Source: VRUE01 sp963780815 (GTDB lineage: Bacteria > Actinomycetota > Thermoleophilia > Solirubrobacterales > 70-9). Taken from it: 64,000 nt of DNA. The notes under the pieces are model-generated. The model searched no databases and was not told the origin of the DNA. It saw only the letters and a program-made list of their open reading frames with translations. Shown piece by piece: positions 54,733-63,371 of this stretch. Made by a program: the position numbers and the translations under genes. Within the stretch, counting starts at the first letter, position 1; each line of letters opens with the position of its first letter. The stretch spans positions 1-64,000 of the forward strand of contig CAWADG010000008.1 in NCBI GenBank assembly GCA_963780815.1, written 5' to 3'.

Positions 54733-56063
54733 GCGGCGACCAGCTCCCGCTCGGGCGCTGGGTGGCGGGCGGTGAGGACGACGGGGGTGCCCTTGCGCGG
54801 AGAGAAGGTGATGTTGCGGCGGGTGACCCGCTCCGGCTCGGGGCTCGCCTTGTGCAGCTCGCAACGGGTCAGGACTTCGCGCAGCACGATCCGCATCTCG
54901 AACTCGGCGAAGGCACCGCCGATGCAGCGACGGACGCTGCCCCCGAAGGGCACCCACGAGTAGGTCTCCGGGCCCTCCTCGAGAAAGCGCTCGGGCCGGA
55001 ACGCGTGCGGCTCGGGGTAGACGTCGGGCCTGGTGTGGGCGAGCCAGATCGCGGGGGTCACGTCCGTCCCCTCGGGAAGCTCGAGATCGTCGGTGATGAG
55101 CGGGCTCGTGAGGCGGCGGCCGGCGAGCGGCACAACCGGCCGCAGCCGCAGCGACTCGGTGATCGCCGCCTTCAGGTAGCTCTCGTCGCCTTCCTCGAGC
55201 GTTTCCAGCAGCCGTGCGTGGACCTCGGGGTGGCCGAGGATCAGGTCGAAGGACCAGGCGAGGCCGGTCGCCGTCGTCTCGTGGCCGGCGAGCAGAAGCG
55301 TCATCAGCTGGTCGCGGAGATCGGTGTCGCTCAGGCCCTCGCCGTCCTCGAAGCGGGCGAGGATCAGCGAGGAGAGGATGTCGTCGCGCTCCTCGAGGTC
55401 CTGCCGCCGCCGGTGCTCGGCGATCTCGGAGTAGAGCAGCTCGTCGACCTCGCGCAGCCGATCCTCGAATCGCCCCCAGACGTCGGACTGGCCGCCGAAG
55501 CGGCGCAGCAGCAGGGCGCGCAGCTGGGTGCCGGTGGAGCCGGTCTCGGTCAGGAGGTTGCGCAGCAGGTCCCGCAACCGGTCGAGCCGCCGGCCCTCCG
55601 AGACTCCGAACACGACCCGCAGGATCACCTCGAGGGTGACCGACTGCATATGGGGGTGGAGCGGAAACTCGCGGCCCAGCGGCCAGGACTCGATCTCGGC
55701 GTCGACGATCGCGGCGACCATCGGCTCGAGCGAGCGCATCCGCTCACCGTGGAACGCCGGGAGCATCAGCTTCCGGTTGGCGAGATGATCGGCGCCCTCG
55801 AGCAGCAGCAGCGAGCGAGAGCCGACGATCGGCTCGAGGAAGATGTTGCGGCCCGGCGGCAGCCCGTGCTTCGGCTCGCGGTAGAGCGCCTTGATCGCCA
55901 CCGGGTCGGAGATCATCACCATCGGCCGCTCGAAGCCGAGGAAGGTGAGGCTGAAGGAGTCGCCGAGATCGCGCCGGCAGCGATCGAGGAAGCCGAGTGG
56001 GCGAACCGTCCAGGAGAGGGTCTGCCGCAGCGGGCTCATCGCCGGTTCTGGCGGAAGCGCCAT
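54729..56063 (-). CDS. Cytochrome P450
   Basis: The 444-residue protein has the I-helix LLLAGHETTATGLAWSFDLI, K-helix ESLRLRP, ALxR-like ARHTR region WLAHTRPDVYPEPHAFRPER, and the haem loop WVPFGGSVRRCIGGAFAEFE with the axial Cys. Start ATG at 56063 because the upstream frame is antisense to purC. Soluble enzyme oxidising an unknown substrate, with redox partners not nearby. Transcribed divergently from purC, 39 bp apart. Confidence 0.93.
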   Translation of the reverse strand: MALPPEPAMSPLRQTLSWTVRPLGFLDRCRRDLGDSFSLTFLGFERPMVMISDPVAIKALYREPKHGLPPGRNIFLEPIVGSRSLLLLEGADHLANRKLMLPAFHGERMRSLEPMVAAIVDAEIESWPLGREFPLHPHMQSVTLEVILRVVFGVSEGRRLDRLRDLLRNLLTETGSTGTQLRALLLRRFGGQSDVWGRFEDRLREVDELLYSEIAEHRRRQDLEERDDILSSLILARFEDGEGLSDTDLRDQLMTLLLAGHETTATGLAWSFDLILGHPEVHARLLETLEEGDESYLKAAITESLRLRPVVPLAGRRLTSPLITDDLELPEGTDVTPAIWLAHTRPDVYPEPHAFRPERFLEEGPETYSWVPFGGSVRRCIGGAFAEFEMRIVLREVLTRCELHKASPEPERVTRRNITFSPRKGTPVVLTARHPAPERELVAA

Positions 56064-56102
56064 GCGCAAGAGCATCGCAGAAGCCAGATAGAGTCGGGCG
56101 AG

Positions 56103-56954
56103 ATGTCGGTCACGGTGGCAGAGCTGAAGCTCCACTCGTCGGGGAAGGTGCGCGAGATCTACGAGTGGGAGGACGACCTGCTGATGGTCGCCTCCGACCG
56201 GATCTCGATCTACGACGTCGTGATGCCGACCCCGATCCCCGACAAGGGGAAGGTGCTGAACCGGATCTCCGAATTCTGGTTCGAGCTGACGGGCGACATC
56301 GTCCCCAACCACTTCGTCTCCGACGACGTCCCGGAGGAGGTCGCCGAACGGGCGATGCGAGTCCGGCGGCTCGAGATGTACCCGGTCGAGTGCGTGGTCC
56401 GCGGCTACCTCTCGGGCTCGGGCTGGAAGGAATATCGGGCCGACGGGGCGGTCTGCGGGATTGAGCTGCCGCCGAACCTGCTCGAGTCAGACAAGCTCCC
56501 GGAGCCGATCTTCACACCGGCGACGAAGGCCGAGATCGGCGACCACGACGAGAACATCGACTTCGACCGCGCCGCCGAGCTCATCGGCGACAGGGCGCTG
56601 ATGGAGGAGCTCCGGCGGGTCTCGATCGAGGTCTACTCACGGGGCGCCGAGCACGCGGCCGAGCGCGGGATCATCCTCGCCGACACGAAGTTCGAGTTCG
56701 GCCGCCACGCCGGGGCGGAGATCGTCCTCGCCGACGAGGTGCTGACCCCTGACTCATCGCGCTTCTGGCCCGCCGACCGCTACCAGCCGGGCAGCACCCA
56801 GCCCTCGTTCGACAAGCAGTACGTCCGCGACTGGGCCGACGAGGCGGGTTGGGACCACACCCCGCCGGCTCCGGAGCTGCCGGCGGACGTCGTCGAGCAG
56901 ACGCGGGCCAAGTACGTCGAAGCCTACGAGCGGATCACCGAGCGCCCGTTCTGA
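56103..56954 (+). CDS. purC: SAICAR synthetase
   Basis: The 283-residue protein has LKLHSSGKVREIYEWEDDLL, VASDRISIYDVVMPTPIPDK, the substrate loop NHFVSDDVPEEVAERAMRVR, MYPVECVVRGYLSGSGWKEY and ILADTKFEFGRHAGAEIVLA (the DTKFEFG signature). It is nearer the longer yeast-like type than the 237-residue E. coli type. It joins CAIR with aspartate. The stop overlaps the convergent cupin gene by 20 bp. Confidence 0.95.
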   Translation: MSVTVAELKLHSSGKVREIYEWEDDLLMVASDRISIYDVVMPTPIPDKGKVLNRISEFWFELTGDIVPNHFVSDDVPEEVAERAMRVRRLEMYPVECVVRGYLSGSGWKEYRADGAVCGIELPPNLLESDKLPEPIFTPATKAEIGDHDENIDFDRAAELIGDRALMEELRRVSIEVYSRGAEHAAERGIILADTKFEFGRHAGAEIVLADEVLTPDSSRFWPADRYQPGSTQPSFDKQYVRDWADEAGWDHTPPAPELPADVVEQTRAKYVEAYERITERPF

Positions 56955-57549
56955 GCTGCGAGCGTCCGTACTGCGGGTAGGTGCCGCGGTATCCGCGCGC
57001 CTTGGCGATCGGGCGCAGGGTGCCGAAGACGAGCGACTGGATCGCGGCCGGCGGTCGTTTGAGCACGAGCACGTCGCGGAACTCGGTCGCGAACATCGCC
57101 AGCTGCAGGGGATCGGGCATCCCCCTGCCGTTGGTGTGGCCGTCGCGGGCGAGGCCGAACAGGTTCTCGATCATCAGGATGAACCGGGTGCCGTCGGAGA
57201 CGAAGACGCGCGCCACCGCCTCCTCGTCGTCGCTCGCGTTCCACCAGTCGTGCCAGCGGCCGCGTGGGATCTCGACCGATTCGCCGGGGCCGGCGATCGA
57301 CTCCTCTCCGTCGAGCTTGAACCCGATACGGCCCGCCTCGACCCTGAAGCGCTCGTCGAAGTGCTCGTGGACGTGCTCGCCCACCACCGCGCCGCCGGGC
57401 TGGACGTGGAGCTCGACCTCGAGCGAGGGGTCGTCGCCTTCCCAAGGCGCCTTGATCAGGATCCCGCGCTCGCCGGTGACCGGGTTCTCGACCGCGTCGC
57501 CGACGGAGTACGGCTCGTTCGGGGCCGGTAGGACCTCGGGGTGGCTCAC
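56935..57549 (-). CDS. Cupin-domain protein
   Basis: The 204-residue protein starts with GTG at 57549 (VSHPEVLPAPNEPYSVGDAV). The cupin motifs are HVQPGGAVVGEHVHEHFDER with His-x-His...Glu-like ligands, and GPGESVEIPRGRWHDWWNAS with the later His. A C-terminal extension (FATEFRDVLVLKRPPAAIQS; AKARGYRGTYPQYG) is typical of sugar- or metabolite-binding cupins. Function unknown. It is antisense-convergent to purC and divergent from purS with 52 bp between starts. Confidence 0.8.
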   Translation of the reverse strand: MSHPEVLPAPNEPYSVGDAVENPVTGERGILIKAPWEGDDPSLEVELHVQPGGAVVGEHVHEHFDERFRVEAGRIGFKLDGEESIAGPGESVEIPRGRWHDWWNASDDEEAVARVFVSDGTRFILMIENLFGLARDGHTNGRGMPDPLQLAMFATEFRDVLVLKRPPAAIQSLVFGTLRPIAKARGYRGTYPQYGRSQLRTGAR

Positions 57550-57601
57550 CGCCGAGATCGTAGACGCCAAGGCCGCAGGCCGGATCGCTAGATTGGCAAC
57601 C

Positions 57602-57829
57602 GTGAAGGCGCGAGTCCTGATCCGGCCGAAGGAGGGCATCCTCGATCCCCAGGGAAAGGCGGTCGAGCGGGCGCTGCCGGCGCTCGGCTTCGAGGGGATC
57701 GAGCACGTGCGCGTGGGGCGCATGGTCGAGCTCGAGGCGGAGGACCCCGAGCGGCTCTCGGAGCTCTGCTCGAAGCTGCTCGCGAACCCGCTGATCGAGG
57801 ATTTCGAGATCGAGCAGGTTGATGCCTGA
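57602..57829 (+). CDS. purS: PurS subunit of FGAM synthase
   Basis: The 75-residue protein starts with GTG (VKARVLIRPKEGILDPQGKA) and has VERALPALGFEGIEHVRVGR and LSELCSKLLANPLIEDFEIE, the full PurS pattern. It bridges PurQ and PurL and helps ammonia transfer. 30 bp upstream of purQ. Confidence 0.95.
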   Translation: MKARVLIRPKEGILDPQGKAVERALPALGFEGIEHVRVGRMVELEAEDPERLSELCSKLLANPLIEDFEIEQVDA

Positions 57830-57859
57830 CCAAGCCGCCCTCGACGCGGGCGGCGTCCT

Positions 57860-58522
57860 ATGAAGTGGGGAGTCCTCCAGTTCCCGGGTTCCTGCGACGA
57901 GCGGGACGCGGTCCGCGCCTGCTCCCTCGCCGGCGAGGCGAAGCTGATCTGGCACGAGGATCGCGACCTCGGTGGGGCCGACGCCGTCGTCGTGCCGGGC
58001 GGGTTCTCCTACGGGGACTACCTGCGCGCCGGCGCGATCGCCCGTTTCTCGCCGGCGATGGAGTCGGTCGCCGAGCTCGCCGCCTCCGGTGGGCCCGTGC
58101 TCGGGATCTGCAACGGGTTCCAGGTTCTCTGCGAGGCCGGGCTGCTGCCGGGGGCGCTGCTGCGGAACGAGGACCTGCGCTTCGTCTGCCGCCAGATCGA
58201 CCTGATCGCCGCCGAAGGGAGCTCGCCGTTCCTCGCCGGGATCGACGCCGGTGAGGCCCTATCAATTCCGGTCAAGCACGGCGAAGGCCGCTACTACGCG
58301 CCGCCCGAGATGCTCGAGCGGATCGAGGCCAAGGGCCAGGTCGCGTTCCGCTATGCGCCCGGGCAGAACCCGAACGGCTCGGTCGCCGACATCGCCGGGG
58401 TCCTGAACGAGGCCGGCAACGTCCTCGGCCTGATGCCCCACCCCGAGCACGCCGTCGACGCGCTGACCGGATCCGAGGATGGTCTCCGGCTGTTCCGCGC
58501 CGCTGCGAAGGTGCTGGTATGA
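57860..58522 (+). CDS. purQ: PurQ glutaminase subunit of FGAM synthase
   Basis: The 220-residue class I glutamine amidotransferase has WGVLQFPGSCDERDAVRACS, VVVPGGFSYGDYLRAGAIAR, the catalytic Cys in GPVLGICNGFQVLCEAGLLP and the His-Glu pair in VLGLMPHPEHAVDALTGS. It supplies ammonia to PurL. Element E copy 3 follows its stop. Confidence 0.96.
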   Translation: MKWGVLQFPGSCDERDAVRACSLAGEAKLIWHEDRDLGGADAVVVPGGFSYGDYLRAGAIARFSPAMESVAELAASGGPVLGICNGFQVLCEAGLLPGALLRNEDLRFVCRQIDLIAAEGSSPFLAGIDAGEALSIPVKHGEGRYYAPPEMLERIEAKGQVAFRYAPGQNPNGSVADIAGVLNEAGNVLGLMPHPEHAVDALTGSEDGLRLFRAAAKVLV

Positions 58523-58545
58523 CCCCCGCCGCCCCCGGATATTCC

Positions 58546-58620
58546 GCCGCCTCCTCTGCTCTCGCTAATGCCTGAAGAAACAGAAACGGACAGGCATTCG
58601 CTCCCGCGTGCGGGGGCGGC
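58546..58620 (+). repeat. Palindromic element E, copy 3
   Basis: Outer arms GCCGCC (58546) and GGCGGC (58615), conserved TCCTCTGCTC, inner arms AATGCCTG (58567) and CAGGCATT (58591), loop AAGAAACAGAAACGGA, then TCCCGCGTGCGGGG. It covers the ATG and first 17 codons of purL. Confidence 0.8.
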
Positions 58621-60808
58621 GGCAGTCTCCTCGCGCCACCGCGAATTGGGACTGACCGACTTCGAGTACGAGCTGATCGTCAAGAAGCTGGGGCGCGAGC
58701 CGAACGGCGTCGAGCTGGCGATGTTCAGCCTGCTCTGGTCCGAGCACTGCGCCTACAAGCACTCGCGCAAGCTGCTGCGACGACTGCCGACCGAGGGCGA
58801 GCGGGTCGTGATGGGGCCCGGCGAGAACGCCGGCGCGGTTGACATCGGCAACGGCCAGGCGATCGCGTTCAAGGTCGAGTCCCACAACCACCCGAGCGCG
58901 GTCGAACCGTTCGAGGGGGCGGCGACCGGTGTCGGCGGCATCCTCCGCGACGTCTTCGCGCTGGGCGCGCGGCCGATCGCGATCCTCGACTCGCTCCGCT
59001 TCGGCGAGCTCGACTCGGAGCGCTCACGCTTCTTGCTCGACGGGGCGGTGCGCGGGATCGGCCACTACGGCAACTCGATCGGCGTCGCGACGGTCGGCGG
59101 CGAGATCTACTTCGAGGCCCCCTACGAGCACAACTGCCTGGTCAATGCGATGTGCGTCGGGCTCGCCCGCCAGGACGAGATGGTGCGAGCGGCGGCCGCC
59201 GGGGTCGGCAACCCGGTCGTCCTGATGGGCGCATCGACCGGGCGCGACGGGATCGGCGGCGCCTCGGTCCTCGCCTCGGCCGAGCTCGGCGAGGGCGACG
59301 AGGCGAAGCGGCCGACGGTCCAGATCGGCGACCCGTTCGAGGAGTCGAAGCTGCTCGAGTGCTGCCTCGAGCTGCTCGAGCGCGACCTGCTGGTCTCGCT
59401 CCAGGACCTGGGCGCCGCGGGCCTGACCTCCTCGGCGGGGGAGATGGCCGCCGCGGGCGGGGTCGGGATCGACCTCGACGTCGGCCGCGTCCCGCTCCGC
59501 GAGGCCGACATGGAGCCGTTCGAAATCATGGTCTCAGAGTCCCAGGAGCGGATGCTCGGCGTCGTCGAGCCGGCAAAGCTCAGCGACGTGCTCGCGGTCT
59601 GCGCGAAGTGGCAGACCGGGGCGGCGGAGATCGGCGTCGTGACCGACTCCGGCGCAATCCGGGTGCTGCGCGGCGAGGAGGTTCTCGGCGATATGCCGGT
59701 CGAGGCGCTCGTCGACGGCTGTCCGCTCTACGACCTCGACCCGGTCGAGCCGCAGGGGTGGATCTACGGAAACCGCAGGACACTCGACCCGGCATCCTCC
59801 GCCGCGGAGACGCTGCTCGCATTGCTCGCCTCTCCGAGCATCGCCTCGAAGCGGTGGGCCTTCCGGCAGTACGACTCGGTCGTCGGCTCGCGGACGGCGC
59901 GGCGCCCGGAGTCGGCCGATGCCGCCGTCCTCGCGATCCCCGAGGCCGGCAACGCGATCGCCATCTCGATCGATGGCAACGGGCGCCGGGTCGCCTGCGA
60001 CCCCCACGCCGGCACGGTTGAGGCGGTGCTCGAGTGCGCCCAGAACCTCGCCTGCGTAGGGGCCGAGCCGCTGGGCGTCACCAACTGCCTCAACTTCGGC
60101 AACCCCGAGAAGCCGGCGGGCGCCTGGCAGCTGGATCGGGCGGTTTCCGGCCTGGCCGAGGCCTGCGAGGCGCTCGGCGCCCCGGTCGTGGGCGGCAACG
60201 TCTCCCTCTACAACGAGGGCCCCGAGGGCCCGATCTACCCGACGCCGGTGATCGGGATGGTCGGCGAGCTGCCCGACGCAACGGCGGCGGTCGGGAGCGC
60301 CTTCGTCGGCGAGGGCCAGGCGATCGCCCTGATCGGGCCGTTCGTCCCCTCCCTTCGGGGCTCCGAGCTCGCCAAGCTCCGCGGCGAGCTCGACACGGGG
60401 CTTCCTGAGCCGGACATCGGCGCGGTCACCGCCGCCTGCGCGGCCCTGCGGGAGGCCGTCCGGGGTGGGCGGATCGCGTCCGCCCACGACGTCAGCGACG
60501 GCGGCCTTGCCTGCGCCCTCGCCGAGTGCGCGATCGCAGGCGGCGTCGGCTTCCGGGTCGACCTCTCGCCACTGCTCGATCGGGGCTGTTCGGCCGAGGA
60601 GGCCCTGTTCGGAGAAGGCCCCGGCGGGTTCGTGGCCGCCGGCGACCGCGCCGAGCTCGAGTCGCTGGCCGGCGCCGATCTGACGGTTACCGTGATCGGC
60701 GAGACCGCCGGTGGCGAGATCTCGATCGCCGCGGGCGACGTCGAGCTGAGCCTCCCGGTCGAGGACGCGGCACGCTCGTGGTCCTCTCTCGCCAACCGCA
60801 TCGGCTGA
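58568..60808 (+). CDS. purL: FGAM synthase large subunit PurL
   Basis: The 746-residue small-type PurL has LGREPNGVELAMFSLLWSEH, AFKVESHNHPSAVEPFEGAA, VGGEIYFEAPYEHNCLVNAM, LQDLGAAGLTSSAGEMAAAG, GNVSLYNEGPEGPIYPTPVI and AHDVSDGGLACALAECAIAG. It makes FGAM from FGAR, ATP and ammonia with PurS and PurQ. The first 17 residues come from a palindromic element. Family similarity begins only at SSRHRELGLTDFEYEL, and no other start codon lies in between, so the element appears to provide the start. Confidence 0.95.
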   Translation: MPEETETDRHSLPRAGAAAVSSRHRELGLTDFEYELIVKKLGREPNGVELAMFSLLWSEHCAYKHSRKLLRRLPTEGERVVMGPGENAGAVDIGNGQAIAFKVESHNHPSAVEPFEGAATGVGGILRDVFALGARPIAILDSLRFGELDSERSRFLLDGAVRGIGHYGNSIGVATVGGEIYFEAPYEHNCLVNAMCVGLARQDEMVRAAAAGVGNPVVLMGASTGRDGIGGASVLASAELGEGDEAKRPTVQIGDPFEESKLLECCLELLERDLLVSLQDLGAAGLTSSAGEMAAAGGVGIDLDVGRVPLREADMEPFEIMVSESQERMLGVVEPAKLSDVLAVCAKWQTGAAEIGVVTDSGAIRVLRGEEVLGDMPVEALVDGCPLYDLDPVEPQGWIYGNRRTLDPASSAAETLLALLASPSIASKRWAFRQYDSVVGSRTARRPESADAAVLAIPEAGNAIAISIDGNGRRVACDPHAGTVEAVLECAQNLACVGAEPLGVTNCLNFGNPEKPAGAWQLDRAVSGLAEACEALGAPVVGGNVSLYNEGPEGPIYPTPVIGMVGELPDATAAVGSAFVGEGQAIALIGPFVPSLRGSELAKLRGELDTGLPEPDIGAVTAACAALREAVRGGRIASAHDVSDGGLACALAECAIAGGVGFRVDLSPLLDRGCSAEEALFGEGPGGFVAAGDRAELESLAGADLTVTVIGETAGGEISIAAGDVELSLPVEDAARSWSSLANRIG

Positions 60809-60815
60809 GAGCTTG

Positions 60816-61079
60816 CTAACGGATCTCGAACCCGTTGAGGCCCTGGCTCTCCTCCTCTTCGACATCGACCCGGTCGACGCGGGCGCCACGTGGGCCCTTG
60901 GCGGAGAACGCGATCATCTCCTCGATCGCGTCGGGCTCGCCCTCGAACACCGCTTCGACGGTACCGTCGGGGAGATTGCGCACCCAGCCGGCGACTCCGA
61001 GGGCGGAGGCCCGGCGCCGGGTCTCGGCGCGGAAGAAGACGCCCTGGACGTGACCGTGGATGATCGCCCGCCTGCGGAT
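60816..61079 (-). CDS. Acylphosphatase, start codon unclear
   Basis: The 87-residue protein has the acylphosphatase signature RAIIHGHVQGVFFRAETRRR with the catalytic Arg, ASALGVAGWVRNLPDGTVEA with the catalytic Asn, and VFEGEPDAIEEMIAFSAKGP, ending SQGLNGFEIR. Natural sequence starts at IRRRAIIHG, but the frame contains no ATG, GTG or TTG near it; ATC at 61079 is the position given. A base error or rare start is possible. It hydrolyses acyl phosphates. Convergent with purL. Confidence 0.8.
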   Translation of the reverse strand: MRRRAIIHGHVQGVFFRAETRRRASALGVAGWVRNLPDGTVEAVFEGEPDAIEEMIAFSAKGPRGARVDRVDVEEEESQGLNGFEIR

Positions 61080-61145
61080 GCCGGAACTATGCCCGAACCC
61101 GCTGGTGGTCGAATCGAATCCCGATCCCGAGGGTTCAAGTCCCCG

Positions 61146-62117
61146 ATGAGCGTTCGTCGGGCCTCGAAGACCTGCGCCGCGCTGGCGGCCGCCGTCGCGA
61201 TGCTCCTCGTCGGCTGCGCCGTCGCGTCGGCGAGCCAGACGGTCGGCAGCGCCTGCGTCGCCAACGAAGCCAGGCCGGACGCGACCGCGATCGGCCTCTA
61301 CAACGGCGGCTCGCTGGCACCGCAGTCGAACGTGTACCCGGGCGGGGTGATCACTCGCTGGAAGGTTCAGGCGCCCCCGGACCAAACGCCGATCGCCCAG
61401 CGCCTGGTCGTCAACCGCCAGGTCGGCGAAGAAGACGACAGCAAGGTCGGCGAAAGCGCGCTCGAGACGATCGGCCCCGGGACGAACGAATTCGCCACCC
61501 GAGTACCCGCACCCGACTACGCGCATGTCGGCCTCACCGGCCCCGACGGCGCGCTGTTCTGCGACCACGCCGACCTGAACACAGCCGGGCTCGTCGAAGG
61601 CGCCTGGCCGATCGGCGAAACGCGGCACTTCCACGTCGAAGTCAACGTCAGCGTCCCGGTTGTCGCCATCGTCGAGCCCGACCGCGATCAAGACGGCTAC
61701 GGCGACGAAACCCAGGACGGCTGCCCGCAGAGCGCCCTGTACCAATCCGGTTGCCCTCTCGTGCGCCTTGACGCGATGGCGCGGGCGAAGCCGGGCGCGA
61801 TCTTCGTCGACGTCACGCCGACGGCGGAGGCGAAAGTCTATGCCTGGGGCCAGGTCAGCTGGGGGATCAAGCCGGATGGCGACCAGAGCCACCGGCGTCG
61901 GACCATCGGCCTCGGCCCGACCAAGTACAGGTGGCTCGCGGGCGGCGTGGCGACAAGGATCAAGCTTCCGCTCCCGAAGGCCGTCATCCGCCGGCTCAAC
62001 CGGACACCGCCGCGGGAAACCCTGCGGGCAAAGGTCTTTGTCCACTCGATGGATCTCGCCGGACGTCCGTCCACGGCGAAACTTGCGGTCGTCCTCAGGG
62101 GCCGGAACGGCAGCTAG
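61146..62117 (+). CDS. Secreted protein/lipoprotein with calcium-type acidic repeat
   Basis: The 323-residue protein has a signal with a possible lipobox (AAAVAMLLVGCAVASASQTV), a beta-rich domain with paired Cys (VGSACVANEARPDATAIGLY; ALFCDHADLN), an acidic EPDRDQDGYGDETQDGCPQS motif like a thrombospondin type 3 calcium site, and a C-terminal domain (VRLDAMARAKPGAIFVDVTP; KVFVHSMDLAGRPSTAKLAV). It is a paralogue of the next gene, 9 bp downstream. Function unknown; location outside the membrane. Confidence 0.75.
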   Translation: MSVRRASKTCAALAAAVAMLLVGCAVASASQTVGSACVANEARPDATAIGLYNGGSLAPQSNVYPGGVITRWKVQAPPDQTPIAQRLVVNRQVGEEDDSKVGESALETIGPGTNEFATRVPAPDYAHVGLTGPDGALFCDHADLNTAGLVEGAWPIGETRHFHVEVNVSVPVVAIVEPDRDQDGYGDETQDGCPQSALYQSGCPLVRLDAMARAKPGAIFVDVTPTAEAKVYAWGQVSWGIKPDGDQSHRRRTIGLGPTKYRWLAGGVATRIKLPLPKAVIRRLNRTPPRETLRAKVFVHSMDLAGRPSTAKLAVVLRGRNGS

Positions 62118-62126
62118 GCTGGGCCG

Positions 62127-63101
62127 ATGCCCGGCCGCCGGATCCTCGCGATCGCCTTTGCCGCCCTCGCGGCGGCGCTGCTGGTCCCCTCAGGCGCAGC
62201 CGCCGCGACCGAAGTCGGCGACGACTGCGGCGCGAATGTCGAAACGGCGAACTGGACCAACGTCCCCGAGCAGAAGGCCGCCGGCGCGAGCGCCCTCCCG
62301 ATCGCGGCGCCGGTGGGCGGGATCGTGACGGCCTGGAAGCTGAAATCTCTCAGTGGCGAGACGATTCCGGTCCGGATGGGCGTCTTCCGGCCGGTCGAAA
62401 CCGGGAAATTCCTCGTTCCCGCCGCCACCGGGATCGAGACCACGGCCTTCGGCCTAAACACGTTCAAGACGCGGATCCCGATCGAGGCCGGGGATCGGTT
62501 CGGGCTTATCCCGATCGAAGAAAAGACCGTCTCCTGCGTCACCGGGAACAGCGAAGACCGCTCCTGGTCCTACAACGGATCGGTCGAAGTCGGGTCCGAA
62601 TACCAGTTCGCGGCCGGAGTCTTCGTTCGCGTCCCGGTGGTCGCCGTGATCGAGCCCGACGTCGACGGTGACGGCTTCGGCGACGAGACCCAGGACAAGT
62701 GCCCGCAGAGCGCCGCCACCACGGCCCCATGCCCCCCGGTCACGACGACCTTCACGATGAAGCCGAAGGGAAACGCGATCATCGCCAAGGTCAGGGTCAG
62801 CTCGCAGGCCTCGGTCCAGGTCTTCGGGCAGGTCAACTGGCAGGTGAGGGGGGGGCCGAAGACCAGCGCCCACAACCACGGGCTCATCGTCGCGATCAGC
62901 GCCGGCGGCCCGCGGCAGGTGTCGGCGGGGGAAACAAAGCAGTTCAAGGCGCCGCTCTCGAAACCGATCCTGCGCCGGCTCGGCCGAATCACCCCGCAGC
63001 AGGCGCTGCGGGCGCTGATGACGGTCCGCACCACCGACGGCGCCGGCAAGATCACCGATCAGCGTCGGCGTCTGAAGCTGAAGGGGCGCGAGGGTGCCTA
63101 G
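62127..63101 (+). CDS. Secreted protein, paralogue of the preceding gene
   Basis: The 324-residue protein has a signal peptide (ILAIAFAALAAALLVPSGAA), the same order of domains as its neighbour, the same acidic site (EPDVDGDGFGDETQDKCPQS) and a Lys/Arg-rich end (LRRLGRITPQQALRALMTVR; QRRRLKLKGREGA). It ends with TAG. The same reading frame continues for 56 codons into a third C-terminal copy. A tandem duplication inside the purine cluster. Confidence 0.75.
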   Translation: MPGRRILAIAFAALAAALLVPSGAAAATEVGDDCGANVETANWTNVPEQKAAGASALPIAAPVGGIVTAWKLKSLSGETIPVRMGVFRPVETGKFLVPAATGIETTAFGLNTFKTRIPIEAGDRFGLIPIEEKTVSCVTGNSEDRSWSYNGSVEVGSEYQFAAGVFVRVPVVAVIEPDVDGDGFGDETQDKCPQSAATTAPCPPVTTTFTMKPKGNAIIAKVRVSSQASVQVFGQVNWQVRGGPKTSAHNHGLIVAISAGGPRQVSAGETKQFKAPLSKPILRRLGRITPQQALRALMTVRTTDGAGKITDQRRRLKLKGREGA

Positions 63102-63269
63102 CGATTACGCTTCCTCAAGTTCCCCTCGAAGCTGAAGTCCGGACTCAAGGCCCTGCCCGCAAAGAAGTCGGTGAAGCTGACGATCAGCGCTACCGCGACG
63201 AACCCGGCCGGCCAGACGGCTACCGCGACGGCGACAGTCAAGCTCAAGGGCCAGGCCAAGTCCAAGTAG
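63102..63269 (+). pseudogene. C-terminal remnant of a third secreted paralogue
   Basis: In frame after the TAG at 63099 the sequence reads LRFLKFPSKLKSGLKALPAK, KSVKLTISATATNPAGQTAT and ATATVKLKGQAKSK, then TAG at 63267. This is the Lys-rich tail of proteins of this type. It has no start of its own. Either a deletion removed the rest of a third tandem gene, or the stop at 63099 split one longer protein. Confidence 0.55.
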
Positions 63270-63371
63270 GCGGCCCCTCACGTGGTCCGATCCCACCCCG
63301 TTGCTACCCTGCCGGGGTAGGCGATCCGCCTGCGCGTCATGTCCCCGAAACACGAGGAAAGCGCGCTTCTC

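Noticed and set aside
54762..56102. Upstream extension of purC on the plus strand
   Set aside because: The extension is antisense to the P450 gene; PurC similarity begins at the ATG 56103.
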